Assembly: GCA_029287335.1 (NCBI GenBank)
Contig: JARFRI010000111.1
Coordinates: 1-13,283 of the forward strand
Source of the DNA: Phycisphaera sp.
GTDB lineage: Bacteria; Planctomycetota; Phycisphaerae; Phycisphaerales; Phycisphaeraceae
Length of the DNA stretch: 13,283 bases
Direction: 5' to 3'
Shown here piece by piece: positions 6,737 to 13,283 of this stretch. The position numbers and the translations under genes are program-made. The notes beneath the pieces are model-generated. The model saw only the letters and a list, made by a program, of their open reading frames with translations, ran no database searches and was not told where the DNA came from. Each line of letters starts with the position of its first letter. Position 1 is the stretch's first letter.

Positions 6737-8328
6737 GTCGCGTACAAATACCAGCATCCCGACGCGTCTATGAAGCACGCGAGCAACTTCACGACAGCGT
6801 TCGATGGACGGCCCAGCGCGGTCGGCTGCTCGCTTCGCTGCGTATCGCGCTGCTCTGCATCGCCGCGCTAATCGGCGGGTTGTTTGTCGTTGCGATCAAA
6901 GACGCGATTTTTAACTTGCCCGTCACAGCGAGACTCGCACTATTGTTCGCGATGCTGCTAGGGTCCTTGATTGCGTGCGCTGTGCTCGCGCTTCGGCCGT
7001 GGCTCAATCAGCGCTTCAGCCGTGCGGCAGGCGAGCAAATTGATCGTGCCGCGCATGCCAAACCGCAGCCGGTGACGGTAGGCTTATCGCTCAACCCACT
7101 GATGGACGACGACTCGCTGGCGTTGAGTTTGCTGAAACGGGCCGAGTCCCGCGCGGCGGATGTGGCCAAGTCGATCAAGCCCAAGCAGGCCTACCCGCTG
7201 GGGCGATTGCACGGGCCGGGCGTCTGGTTGGCTTTAGCGCTAGGGCTTTGGCTGATGCTCGCGATCATTGTGCCCAGTCAAGTGTTTGCGATGTTCGCGC
7301 GGGTGGCGATGCCCTGGGGCGATACGCCGCCTTTCTCGTTGACGCAGTTTGATCCGCAGTGGACACCCAATCCGCCTGACGCGGGTGACGACGTGACGCT
7401 GACCGTTGAACCCACGGGGCTGATGCCGGAATTGGTGGCGTGGATCAGGCTTGATACGAACGGCAAAGAGGCCGAGCGGTTTGAGATGGCCAGTGATGGG
7501 CAGGGCGGGTTCAGTCATCTGATTAAGCGCGTTGAGACGCCGATTGATTTCCGCCTCGAGGCCCACGGTCGAAACACCCGCACCTACACCATCACGCCGA
7601 CACCTCGCCCACCGGCCGACATCGACCCAGCCGATGATTCAGAAGGTAACGCGTCCAACGACCCCAACGGCACAGCCACCTTTGACCCCGACAAGATCGC
7701 GAGGCGAGACCTCGACACCCACCGTGATTGGCCGGGCATCAAGGCCGATCTGCAGAAACTACTCGACCAACTCGCCGAGGCGCAAGCACTGGCCCAGCGC
7801 ATTGACCCTGCGGATGCGCAATCGCTGCAAGCCCTTGCGGACAAACTCGGCGAGCTAACGGATGCCGCAAACCAGATCGCCGGTGAACTCGCCGCCGTCC
7901 AAGGCGAGTTACCTGCCGAGGCGTCAGCCTTGCTCGATGCGTTGGCCGATGCACTGTCGAACATGCAGAGCGCCGCGCTACCCGCACCGCCGAACGCGAC
8001 CGACAACGCGACAGATAGTGGCGAACCGACCCCGTCGCAATGGCTTGATCAGGCTGCTAAGGCGACCAAGGCCGACCAGCAGCGGATCGGGCAGGGCGTT
8101 GGGCCGTCGGATTTGCTCAGCGAATCGGGAACCGCGTCGGGTCAACCCGATCAAGGTCCGGATTTCCGTGACCCGCGCAGCCAGGGCACCTATGATGAAA
8201 CGAACATCAGCGGCGAGGATGGGCCGCTGCCCGATGCCGCGATGCAGCAGGTCCCGCCCAGCTACCGCGCATTGGTGTCCAAGTATTTTGAACGGCTCTC
8301 CGAAGATCAACCCTGGCCTATGCCATGA
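6733..8328 (+). CDS. Three-TM operon protein with coiled-coil and conserved C-terminal YRALVSKYFERL motif
   Basis: 531 residues. Two N-terminal membrane helices (~33-57 and ~67-90) are followed by a soluble loop, a third helix (~163-187) and a beta-rich, probably Ig-like segment (~205-290). Then come an Asp/Asn-rich disordered linker (~295-320), an Ala/Leu/Gln-rich helical region likely to form a coiled coil (~335-415), and a second low-complexity stretch. The last 25 residues carry VPPSYRALVSKYFERL. That motif and the topology recall the large DUF4175-like proteins found beside BatA genes, but this one is much shorter than those I know, so I give the assignment as a resemblance only. The start is the ATG in the ATGA overlap with the previous gene; an in-frame ATG at 6703 lies inside that gene and is less likely. 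Its likely role is a scaffold for the vWA complex (inference from the operon). Confidence 0.75.
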   Translation: MSRVQIPASRRVYEAREQLHDSVRWTAQRGRLLASLRIALLCIAALIGGLFVVAIKDAIFNLPVTARLALLFAMLLGSLIACAVLALRPWLNQRFSRAAGEQIDRAAHAKPQPVTVGLSLNPLMDDDSLALSLLKRAESRAADVAKSIKPKQAYPLGRLHGPGVWLALALGLWLMLAIIVPSQVFAMFARVAMPWGDTPPFSLTQFDPQWTPNPPDAGDDVTLTVEPTGLMPELVAWIRLDTNGKEAERFEMASDGQGGFSHLIKRVETPIDFRLEAHGRNTRTYTITPTPRPPADIDPADDSEGNASNDPNGTATFDPDKIARRDLDTHRDWPGIKADLQKLLDQLAEAQALAQRIDPADAQSLQALADKLGELTDAANQIAGELAAVQGELPAEASALLDALADALSNMQSAALPAPPNATDNATDSGEPTPSQWLDQAAKATKADQQRIGQGVGPSDLLSESGTASGQPDQGPDFRDPRSQGTYDETNISGEDGPLPDAAMQQVPPSYRALVSKYFERLSEDQPWPMP

Positions 8329-9032
8329 CACACCTCAAACCAACTCGACCGATACTCTGGGCGCTGTCGTTCGCGCTGCTGGGCAGCATGAGCCTGACGC
8401 TGACGCATGCGGAGCAGGACGCGGAAACTGGTGCTGAAGCTGTCGATAGCGAGATCGTTGTCGCTCGACTGACCTACGACGATGGCAAGTCCGCCGTGTG
8501 CTTCGCGGACCAGTTCCTGACGACCTATGCAAGGGAGACAGAACAGAACGTCCGCCGAGGCTACGTCCAAGTCGCGCTGGATAGTGATGACCTGTTCGAG
8601 TATCCCTTCGTTGTTTTCAGCGGCCAGGAAGCCTTTGAGCTGTCGGATAAGGAAAAGAAAAACCTGAAGCGCTATATCGAGCGCGGCGGGTTCGTGCTCG
8701 CCTCGGCGGGGTGTTCCAACAACGCCTGGGCACGCAGCTTTGAAGCGGTTTTCACAGAACTCTTTGGCGAGGATCAACTGGTCGGGCTTGACCCCAAGCA
8801 TGCGTTGTTCCATACCGTCTACGACATCGATCACATCGATGTGCGTCGTCCCGGCGGGCGCACCCCGATCCAAGCGATGACGACCGACGGCCGGGTCCGC
8901 GTTTTATACTCGCCGCTTGGCCTCAACGACACGGGCAACGCGGGCGCAGATTGCTGCTGCTGCGGGGGCAGCGAGATCAAGAACGCCCGGCTCATCAATG
9001 TCAACGCCTTGGGCTACGCATTGACACGCTAA
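8325..9032 (+). CDS. Secreted DUF4159 domain protein with cysteine tetrad
   Basis: 235 residues. An N-terminal signal peptide (hydrophobic ~10-28, likely cleavage after THA at 27-29) directs it across the membrane. The rest matches DUF4159: VARLTYDDGK near 46, YPFVVFSGQEAFELSDKE at ~93-110, the helix NLKRYIERGGFVLASAGC with Cys130, then WARSFEAVF and HALFHTVYDI. The family has an amidotransferase-like fold and commonly sits at the end of BatA/vWA operons; its biochemical role is unknown. Unusual here is ADCCCCGGSE (four consecutive cysteines, 210-213) just before the C-terminal strand. The ATG overlaps the preceding stop by ATGA and has no SD, so translation is probably coupled. It is the last gene of the operon; the next gene starts 160 bases on. 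Confidence 0.85.
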   Translation: MTHLKPTRPILWALSFALLGSMSLTLTHAEQDAETGAEAVDSEIVVARLTYDDGKSAVCFADQFLTTYARETEQNVRRGYVQVALDSDDLFEYPFVVFSGQEAFELSDKEKKNLKRYIERGGFVLASAGCSNNAWARSFEAVFTELFGEDQLVGLDPKHALFHTVYDIDHIDVRRPGGRTPIQAMTTDGRVRVLYSPLGLNDTGNAGADCCCCGGSEIKNARLINVNALGYALTR

Positions 9033-9192
9033 GCCACCTTCGATCGGGCATTGGGATTGCCGTATTTCCAACATCACAGAAAAGTGGCGCAATTGATTGC
9101 TGGGCATCGCCACATCGGCCGATGATCCTGTACTCTTATGCATCAGATCAGCGGCGTTGGCTTGCACCCGCCGAAACAGGAAGAACCCAGAT
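9033..9192 (+). promoter_or_regulatory. fbp upstream region with weak promoter-like boxes
   Basis: This 160-base gap separates the DUF4159 gene from fbp. TCGCCA (9107-9112) and TACTCT (9131-9136), 18 bases apart, form a weak promoter-like pair about 57 bases before the fbp ATG. AGGAAG (9178-9183) is the fbp SD. The TACTCT box resembles TATTCT at 2419 and TACAGT at 12375. I see no riboswitch or strong terminator here. Confidence 0.25.
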
Positions 9193-10209
9193 ATGGCAAT
9201 TAAACAAGACGGCCACTTCGTCACCTTCGGCCAGCACCTCCAGGCCCAGCAACAGTACTTCCCCAACGCATCAGGCCAGTTCTCCTGGCTGATGTCCGGC
9301 ATTACCCTGGCGACGAAGATGATCGCCAGCTACGTCCGGCGGGCCGGGCTGATCGATGTCTGGGGCGAGCAGGGCTCGACCAACATCCAGGGCGAAGAGG
9401 TCAAAAAGCTCGACATCATCGCCAACGAAGCATTGATCCGCACACTGGGCTATCGCGGCACCGTCGGCATCATCGCCTCGGAAGAAGATGACGAGCCCCG
9501 TGTCCTTCAAGAAGCAACCGAAGGCGACTCCTACATCGTCATGTTCGACCCGTTGGACGGCTCGTCCAACATCGATGTCAACGTCTCGGTTGGTACGATC
9601 TTCACCATCTTCCGCAACCCGCCAGAAATCGAAGGCGCCGCCAAGAGTGTCCTGCAGCCCGGTGCGAAGCAAGTCGCCGCAGGCTACGTGCTCTATGGCT
9701 CGTCTACCGTCCTCGTCTACACCGCGGGCAACGGCGTCCACCAGTTCACCCTCGATCCACAGTTCGGTGCCTACCTGCTGACGCGTGAATACATCAAGAT
9801 GCCCGATTACGCCAGCACCTACTCGGTCAACGAGGCCTACCTGCACAGCTTCCCCGAACCTTACCAGCGCTACCTGCACTGGTCCAAGCACCCCGAAGGC
9901 GGCCGTTATAAATCGCGCTACGTTGGCTCGCTTGTCGCGGACTTCCACCGCATCCTCATCACCGGCGGGATCTTCATGTACCCGCCCACCACCGATCAGC
10001 CCGAAGGCAAGCTCCGCCTGATGTACGAGTGCAACCCGCTGGCGTTCGTCGCAGAGCAGGCCGGCGGCCTGGCCTATGGCGCAGGCGGCAAACGCATCAT
10101 GGAGATCGAGCCCAAGGATGTACACGACCGTACGCCGCTCATCATCGGCGGCAAGAAAAACGTCGAAGAGGCGATGCGGTTTATCAACGACCCGATCAAG
10201 ACTAGCTAG
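9193..10209 (+). CDS. fbp: Class I fructose-1,6-bisphosphatase
   Basis: 338 residues, close to the usual 330-340 of bacterial class I enzymes. It hydrolyses fructose 1,6-bisphosphate to fructose 6-phosphate in the cytosol, the committed step of gluconeogenesis. Visible features are SEEDDE (96-101, metal-binding acidic loop), the metal site FDPLDGSSNIDVN (118-130), RYVGSLVADFHRIL with GGIFMYP (~242-264), and the family signature KLRLMYECNPLAFVAEQAGG (273-292) containing the catalytic-site Glu279. All motifs are intact. The frame is open back to 9097, but the ATG at 9193 begins at the normal family N-terminus and has AGGAAG nine bases upstream. ribF begins 12 bases after its stop, so the two are probably cotranscribed. 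Confidence 0.97.
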   Translation: MAIKQDGHFVTFGQHLQAQQQYFPNASGQFSWLMSGITLATKMIASYVRRAGLIDVWGEQGSTNIQGEEVKKLDIIANEALIRTLGYRGTVGIIASEEDDEPRVLQEATEGDSYIVMFDPLDGSSNIDVNVSVGTIFTIFRNPPEIEGAAKSVLQPGAKQVAAGYVLYGSSTVLVYTAGNGVHQFTLDPQFGAYLLTREYIKMPDYASTYSVNEAYLHSFPEPYQRYLHWSKHPEGGRYKSRYVGSLVADFHRILITGGIFMYPPTTDQPEGKLRLMYECNPLAFVAEQAGGLAYGAGGKRIMEIEPKDVHDRTPLIIGGKKNVEEAMRFINDPIKTS

Positions 10210-10221
10210 CAACCTGCGCTT

Positions 10222-11172
10222 ATGCCCAGCATCATCACCATCGGCAACTTCGACGGCGTGCATCGCGGCCACCAGGCGATCATCCAGATCGCCCGCCAAC
10301 TCGCCGAGCCGATCAATGCGCACGTACTTGCCGTGACCTTCGACCCGATGCCTGTCGCAATACTGCGCCCCGGCGAGGGCCCACCACACCTCGGCACGAT
10401 CGAGCAGCGCATCGATGCGCTCAAGCAGTGCGGCGTAGACGAGGTCCGCATTATCAAACCGACGCGCGACGTCTTATCCCAAGAAGCGCCGCGATTTATT
10501 GCGGGATTGATCGAACAGCATCAAGCCGTCGGCTTCGTCGAAGGTGAAGATTTCCACTTTGGCGCAAAACGCCGTGGCAATATGAAGCTGCTCGCCGAGA
10601 TGGGCAAGCAGCAGGGCTTTGCCGTCGAGGCGCTGCCCCGCTTTGAAGTACCGCTCAGCGACCACAGTATCGCGCCGATCTCAAGTTCCTTAGTGCGATG
10701 GCTCGTCGGCAGGGGGCGCGTCGAGGACGCCGAGGCGTGCATGGGCAGGCCCTTTGAATTGACCGGCACCATCGTCAAAGGCGACCAACGTGGGCGAACC
10801 ATCGGCGTCCCGACCGCGAACCTCGACCCCCTATCCTGGCACGGATTAATCACCCCGATGGACGGCGTCTACGCGGGCACCGTCACGCTCGCCCCGGGAG
10901 CCGATCAGGAATCCACCCCATACCCCGCCGCGATCAGCGTCGGCGTCAAGCCGACATTTAGCCAAGATCAACTCAACATCGAGGCGCATCTGATCGATTT
11001 CAACACGGAGCACCCCGACGAACTGTATGGCCGGCCCGCTACGTTCCGCTTTGCCCGCTGGGTCCGAGACCAGTACCCTTTCCCTACGATCGAAGCACTG
11101 ACCCAGCAGCTACAACGCGACATCGAACAGAGCCGGTTGTTGCTCGCTGAGCCCCACGCTGCCTACGATTGA
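10222..11172 (+). CDS. ribF: Bifunctional riboflavin kinase/FAD synthetase
   Basis: 316 residues, normal for RibF. The C-terminal riboflavin kinase phosphorylates riboflavin to FMN and the N-terminal nucleotidyltransferase adenylates FMN to FAD, in the cytosol. The N-terminal half shows GNFDGVHRGH with the HxGH-type motif (14-17), EGEDFHFGAKRRGN (107-120) and ISSSLVRWLVGRG (153-165). The C-terminal half shows the kinase signature GRTIGVPTAN (191-200), DGVYAG (214-219), SVGVKPTF (239-246) and the catalytic-type Glu254 in EAHLIDF. Both halves appear intact. The protein begins directly at the first beta strand, a little shorter than many homologues, and its ATG has no recognisable SD. It follows fbp by 12 bases and precedes the nrnA-like gene by 25. 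Confidence 0.95.
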   Translation: MPSIITIGNFDGVHRGHQAIIQIARQLAEPINAHVLAVTFDPMPVAILRPGEGPPHLGTIEQRIDALKQCGVDEVRIIKPTRDVLSQEAPRFIAGLIEQHQAVGFVEGEDFHFGAKRRGNMKLLAEMGKQQGFAVEALPRFEVPLSDHSIAPISSSLVRWLVGRGRVEDAEACMGRPFELTGTIVKGDQRGRTIGVPTANLDPLSWHGLITPMDGVYAGTVTLAPGADQESTPYPAAISVGVKPTFSQDQLNIEAHLIDFNTEHPDELYGRPATFRFARWVRDQYPFPTIEALTQQLQRDIEQSRLLLAEPHAAYD

Positions 11173-11197
11173 TTCAACGCTAACGAATCGCAATACC

Positions 11198-12244
11198 TTG
11201 AACGACTACACCGCTAACCTGACCCTCGACCAAGCCGCTAACCTGCTGCGCGCTTGCGATGGGCCGATCACGGTCATCACCCACGCCAAGCCCGACGGCG
11301 ACGCGGCCGGCACACTCGTCGCGCTGGTCACCGCGCTCAACGCCACTGGTAAACAAGCCCGCGGCATCCTCTGCCCACCGATCGCCGACTCACTAGCATT
11401 CCTGGCCAACGCCTACGGCATCGACGTAGCCGACGATCAATCCGCCTTGCCTGCTGACACCCGGCAGCTTGTGATTGTCGATACCGGCGCCTATTCACAG
11501 CTTGGCCCAATGGAAGAAGCGGTGCGGCCGCTGGTCGATCGCACGCTGATCCTCGACCACCACCTCTCCGGGGATGTGCAAGCCAAAGACAAGTACATCG
11601 ACGCGACCGCCGCCGCCGCCGCCGAGATCATCGCCGCATTGATCGACAAGCTGATCGACAAAGCAACCATCGGCAGCCAAGCCCAGCAGACCATCAATGA
11701 AGCGCTCTTCACCGGCATCGCTTCAGACACCGGCTGGTTCCGCTTTTCCAACGTCACGCCGCAGACCCACCGCCTCGCCGCCGACCTTATCGCCGCCGGC
11801 GTGGATCACACCGGTCTGTATGCCAGGCTCGAACAGGCCGAGCGCCCCGAGAAGCTCAAGCTCTTGATCCGCGCGGTGGACTCACTTGAGTTGTTGGCCG
11901 ATGACCGAGCCGCCGTCATGACATTGCACGCCAGCGACTTCACCGAGACCGGTGCCCGCATGGAAGAGACCGAACGCCTGATTGACATCCCCCAGCAGGT
12001 CGGCACGGTCCAGGTCATCGCACTCATCAGTGAGGCGCAAACCGACCATGGCCCGCAGACCCGCGTGAGTTTTAGGAGTAAGCCTCTTCCGGGCGCGGTC
12101 AATGTCGCCGAACTCGCCGCAACCTTTGGCGGCGGGGGCCACGCTCGTGCCGCTGGCGCGAAGATCGATGAGCCGATCGACCAGGCCCGTCCACGTATCG
12201 TCGCGGCCCTGACCCAAGCCGTGAGCGCTACGGCGACCCGCTAA
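11198..12244 (+). CDS. nrnA: DHH/DHHA1 phosphoesterase, NrnA-type nano-RNase/pAp phosphatase
   Basis: 348 residues, usual for this family. NrnA proteins degrade two- to five-base RNA fragments and often dephosphorylate pAp, using two manganese ions. The DHH domain has HAKPDGDAAG (His29, Asp33, Asp35), Asp95 in VIVDTGAY, DHH at 120-122 and SDTGWFRF (Asp177). The DHHA1 domain closes with VSFRSKPLPGAVNVAELA and GGGGHARAAG (311-320), the substrate-binding glycine-rich loop. All metal ligands are present. The start is a TTG with no clear SD; no ATG or GTG lies near it in frame. In many bacteria nrnA and ribF sit together in the rbfA-truB region; the adjacency here fits that, though rbfA and truB are not in the window. 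The exact substrate preference (RNA or pAp) cannot be read from sequence. Confidence 0.88.
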   Translation: MNDYTANLTLDQAANLLRACDGPITVITHAKPDGDAAGTLVALVTALNATGKQARGILCPPIADSLAFLANAYGIDVADDQSALPADTRQLVIVDTGAYSQLGPMEEAVRPLVDRTLILDHHLSGDVQAKDKYIDATAAAAAEIIAALIDKLIDKATIGSQAQQTINEALFTGIASDTGWFRFSNVTPQTHRLAADLIAAGVDHTGLYARLEQAERPEKLKLLIRAVDSLELLADDRAAVMTLHASDFTETGARMEETERLIDIPQQVGTVQVIALISEAQTDHGPQTRVSFRSKPLPGAVNVAELAATFGGGGHARAAGAKIDEPIDQARPRIVAALTQAVSATATR

Positions 12245-12277
12245 ATCTCTCCTGATCTGCCGTTGAATGTCACCCAG

Positions 12278-12305
12278 CAGGTGAACAACCTGTCGATATC
12301 TGTCG
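12278..12305. repeat. Small inverted and direct repeats upstream of dcd
   Basis: CAGGT and ACCTG (12278-12282 and 12288-12292) form a perfect five-base stem with a five-base loop. They are not followed by a T-run, so they make a poor terminator for the nrnA-like gene. Overlapping them are two copies of CTGTCG (12290-12295 and 12300-12305) exactly ten bases apart, one helical turn. They could mark a regulator site upstream of the dcd promoter. No known operator is recognised. Confidence 0.2.
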
Positions 12306-12352
12306 CGAACCCACATTTTCGCCAACGACCGATATTTTGTGGCAACGCGCCC

Positions 12353-12431
12353 TTGCAGCCACCATATCTTGCGGTACAGTGTTCAATGAACCGCCGCCGC
12401 ATGCTGCGGTGAACCATCAGGGAGAGCCGAA
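12353..12431 (+). promoter_or_regulatory. Likely dcd promoter and leader
   Basis: TTGCAG (12353-12358) and TACAGT (12375-12380) lie 16 bases apart, a reasonable sigma-70-type pair. The predicted transcript would begin near 12386, which coincides with the ATG of a tiny frame, MNRRRMLR (12386-12412). AGGGAGAG (12419-12426) is the SD for the dcd TTG start at 12432. Spacing and SD position are good; the promoter itself is inferred from sequence only. Confidence 0.4.
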
Positions 12432-13004
12432 TTGCCCGTCCTCAGCGACCGCCAAATCAAAGACCAATGCGTTGTCGAGCCGTTTACCCCCGCCCAGAAA
12501 CGCCCGGGGCGGATCTCCTATGGCGTGTCGTCCTACGGCTACGACGCCCGCGTCGGCACGCTCTTTAAGATCTTCACCAACGCCCCCCTCGACGGCGGAG
12601 CCTCTATCGTCGACCCCAAAAGCTTCGACGATCGCAACTTCGTCACCGTCGATACCAACGACACCGGCAAAGACCACATCATCGTCCCGCCCAACTCCTT
12701 CGCCCTGTGCGAGACGATCGAGACCTTCAACATCCCCCGCGATGTGCTGGTCATCTGTGTCGGCAAGAGCACCTACGCCCGCTGCGGCATCATCGTCAAC
12801 GTCACGCCTCTCGAGCCTGAATGGCGCGGCAAGGTCACGATCGAGATCAGCAACACGACCCCACTGCCCGCGAAAATCTACGCCAACGAAGGCATCGCCC
12901 AGATGATCTTCCTCAAGGCCGAGGAAGTGTGTGAGATCAGCTACGCCGATAAAAACGGCAAATATCAGGATCAAACCGGGCTTGTGCTGCCTAAAGTAGA
13001 CTAA
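12432..13004 (+). CDS. dcd: dCTP deaminase
   Basis: 190 residues, close to E. coli Dcd (193). It deaminates dCTP to dUTP, feeding dTMP synthesis, and acts as a cytosolic homotrimer. Visible are LSDRQIKD at the N-terminus, SSYGYDAR (33-40), the nucleotide-binding [10 protein letters not shown] (111-120), [18 protein letters not shown] with the catalytic Glu138 (same number as in E. coli), and [16 protein letters not shown]. The DQTGLVLP tail matches the single-function enzymes that carry this NVTPLEPEW variant. A bifunctional dCTP deaminase/dUTPase cannot be excluded from motifs alone, but the overall pattern favours plain Dcd. The start is TTG with AGGGAGAG five bases upstream. The lipoprotein gene follows after 25 bases. 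Confidence 0.95.
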   Translation: MPVLSDRQIKDQCVVEPFTPAQKRPGRISYGVSSYGYDARVGTLFKIFTNAPLDGGASIVDPKSFDDRNFVTVDTNDTGKDHIIVPPNSFALCETIETFNIPRDVLVICVGKSTYARCGIIVNVTPLEPEWRGKVTIEISNTTPLPAKIYANEGIAQMIFLKAEEVCEISYADKNGKYQDQTGLVLPKVD

Positions 13005-13029
13005 GCACTTTTAGCTCGGAGAGATGAGC

Positions 13030-13283
13030 ATGAAAAGCTACACCGTCATTTTCACCTTGCTTTGCTCCCTGACACTCATGTCGGGCTGCAAGAGCACCGC
13101 GACGCCCGCAGGCGTCCACCCATTGGCGATCCCTGTTGGTGGCGGCGTCGACTTTGAGTTCGAAGCGCCCGCCGACGGCGTTGTCTTCATTGTCGATAGC
13201 CAGAAAAACCAACTGGTCACCTCGCGTAGCGTCCGCGTCGGCGAGGTCTACCGCTTCGGCGATGACTCCCTGGAAATGGTCCG
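13030..13283 (+). CDS. Putative lipoprotein, 3' end outside window
   Basis: The frame is open to the window end, giving 84 residues of the N-terminus. It begins MKSYTV, has a hydrophobic stretch, and then a lipobox-like LMSGCK with the candidate lipidated cysteine at residue 20. This indicates an envelope lipoprotein. The remainder (VDFEFEAPADGVVFIVDSQ, then EVYRFGDD) looks beta-rich and has no motif I recognise. GGAG at 13018-13021 is eight bases before this ATG; another in-frame ATG at 13024 is too close to that SD. It may be cotranscribed with dcd (25-base gap), but no functional link is evident. Confidence 0.65.
   Translation, partial: MKSYTVIFTLLCSLTLMSGCKSTATPAGVHPLAIPVGGGVDFEFEAPADGVVFIVDSQKNQLVTSRSVRVGEVYRFGDDSLEMV

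Noticed and set aside
5966..6778. Minus-strand open frame of 270 codons opposite the second vWA gene
   Set aside because: It is antisense to a clear coding region, its composition is skewed as expected for a shadow frame, and no family is recognisable.
9271..10389. Long minus-strand open frame of 372 codons opposite fbp and the start of ribF
   Set aside because: It lies almost exactly antisense to fbp, whose motifs are unambiguous. The translation has no recognisable domain and is typical of GC-rich antisense shadows.
12840..13004. Bifunctional dCTP deaminase/dUTPase
   Set aside because: Length and overall motif pattern fit the single-function bacterial Dcd; nothing seen specifically requires dUTPase activity.
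1126..13029. tRNA, CRISPR, transposon ends or phage genes in the gaps
   Set aside because: All gaps are under 200 bases. None shows a cloverleaf, regularly spaced repeats or transposase-like coding.

Overview
The window reads as about 13 kb of ordinary-density chromosome from a GC-rich bacterium. It is most likely a planctomycete of the Phycisphaerae type. That placement is inference from gene content: a linked set of von Willebrand A (vWA) membrane proteins with a DUF4159 protein, a lysine-rich histone-H1-like protein with a DUF2934 tail, frequent GTG/TTG starts, and weak or absent Shine-Dalgarno (SD) sites. I see no rRNA, tRNA, CRISPR array, insertion sequence or prophage gene.

Layout. (1) Bases 1-1125 hold the 3' end of a gene for tandem GAF-type sensor domains; it is cut by the window edge. 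(2) On the minus strand follow a lysine-rich DUF2934 protein (1212-1727) and, upstream of it, a Bcp-type peroxiredoxin (1891-2391). A convergent hairpin region separates them from gene 1. (3) Divergent from bcp lies a four-gene operon (about 2508-9032). It encodes a BatA-like vWA protein, a second vWA protein with a glutamine-amidotransferase-like domain, a three-TM protein with a coiled-coil and a conserved C-terminal motif, and a secreted DUF4159 protein. All three internal junctions are 4-base ATGA overlaps. (4) A second plus-strand group encodes class I fructose-1,6-bisphosphatase (fbp), bifunctional riboflavin kinase/FAD synthetase (ribF) and a DHH/DHHA1 phosphoesterase of the NrnA type (9193-12244). 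(5) dCTP deaminase (dcd) has its own promoter-like sequence and a tiny leader ORF. Downstream is the start of a lipoprotein gene that runs off the right edge.

How they work together. The four-gene operon most likely makes one envelope complex. The vWA proteins carry intact MIDAS metal sites facing the periplasm or its planctomycete equivalent, and they are anchored by N- and C-terminal helices. In related loci a MoxR AAA+ ATPase and a DUF58 protein usually accompany such genes; neither is in this window. The remaining genes are housekeeping: gluconeogenesis or the Calvin-type sugar phosphate step (fbp), flavin cofactors (ribF), nano-RNA/pAp turnover (nrnA), pyrimidine deoxynucleotide supply (dcd) and peroxide defence (bcp).

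The least-explained items are the vWA/DUF4159 cassette with its cysteine tetrad, the possible dual translation start of the lysine-rich DNA-binding-like protein, and the sensor-only GAF protein.
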